From Serratia symbiotica (GTDB lineage Bacteria > Pseudomonadota > Gammaproteobacteria > Enterobacterales > Enterobacteriaceae): a stretch of DNA of 64,000 nt. Every line of letters starts with the position of its first letter. The stretch's first letter is position 1. The notes under the pieces are model-generated. The model was not told the origin of the DNA. It was given only the letters and a program-made list of their open reading frames with translations, and made no database searches. Of the stretch, positions 63,735-64,000 are shown one piece after another. The DNA lies in the NCBI GenBank assembly GCA_011754105.1, contig JAAKDF010000006.1, positions 1 through 64,000 of the forward strand, written 5' to 3'. A program made the position numbers and the translations under genes.

Positions 63735-63790
63735 ACCCGTCATACTTCAAGTTTACTGTGCGTTAGCTTTTCTCGCTTACTCCAGTCACT
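63735..63790. repeat. Dispersed repeat family B copy (inverted)
   Basis: cgtcatacttcaagtttactgtgcgttagcttttctcgcttactcc is the reverse complement form of 4807-4855. Confidence 0.65.
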
Positions 63791-63799
63791 AAGAACCTG

Positions 63800-63950
63800 A
63801 CCCGTTAGGCTATTTTATTTGCCATTTTAGCCATGGACATTACTCACCATCCTCACGTACTGCGTGTACGCTACGGTTGTTGCGCGCTGTCCCTTTGCAA
63901 ACTGGCTGCAATAATAATGTGCGCCTACTACTGGGATAGGCTGATACTGG
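63800..63950. repeat. Dispersed repeat family A copy
   Basis: ttaggctattttatttgccattttagccatggacattactcaccatcctcacgtactgcgtgtacgctacggttgttgcgcgctgtccctttgcaaac. Confidence 0.75.
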
Positions 63951-64000
63951 GGTAGGCACCTGGGGATTAGTAAACCTCATCCCTGAGGTTTATTCTGCGG

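Overview
The gene content and decay pattern look like a degenerating enterobacterial (Serratia-like) genome, probably a host-restricted symbiont. This is inferred from ORF similarity and gene order recalled from memory; no search was run. Intact enterobacterial blocks: asnS-ompF-aspC-gloC; nadD-holA-lptE-leuS and lnt-corC-ybeY; ansA-sppA; xthA; tdk; pdxH-tyrS and gstA; yejM; arnBCADTEF; ihfA-pheT-pheS-rplT-rpmI-infC-thrS; yadGH; panD-panC; folK-pcnB. They alternate with about 20 pseudogenes (pncB, mepK, doc, phage genes, ybeZ, yjdM, miaB, yeaC, ydjA, selD, topB, ynjH, a LOG-family gene, anmK, mliC, pdxY, yejL, yadE, panB, gluQ). There are five decayed copies of one IS5/IS903-like element and at least two dispersed short repeat families. 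I found no convincing undescribed multi-gene system. The most interesting signals are regulatory or evolutionary: probable AUU starts for both infC and pcnB, a Phe-rich pheST leader with attenuator, a possible thrS tRNA-mimic operator, a 14-bp duplication with ATG->ATA loss at the arnF start, a PmrA-like box upstream of arnB, a phd antitoxin beside a frameshifted doc, and a pantothenate pathway broken only at panB. Pseudogene boundaries are approximate.
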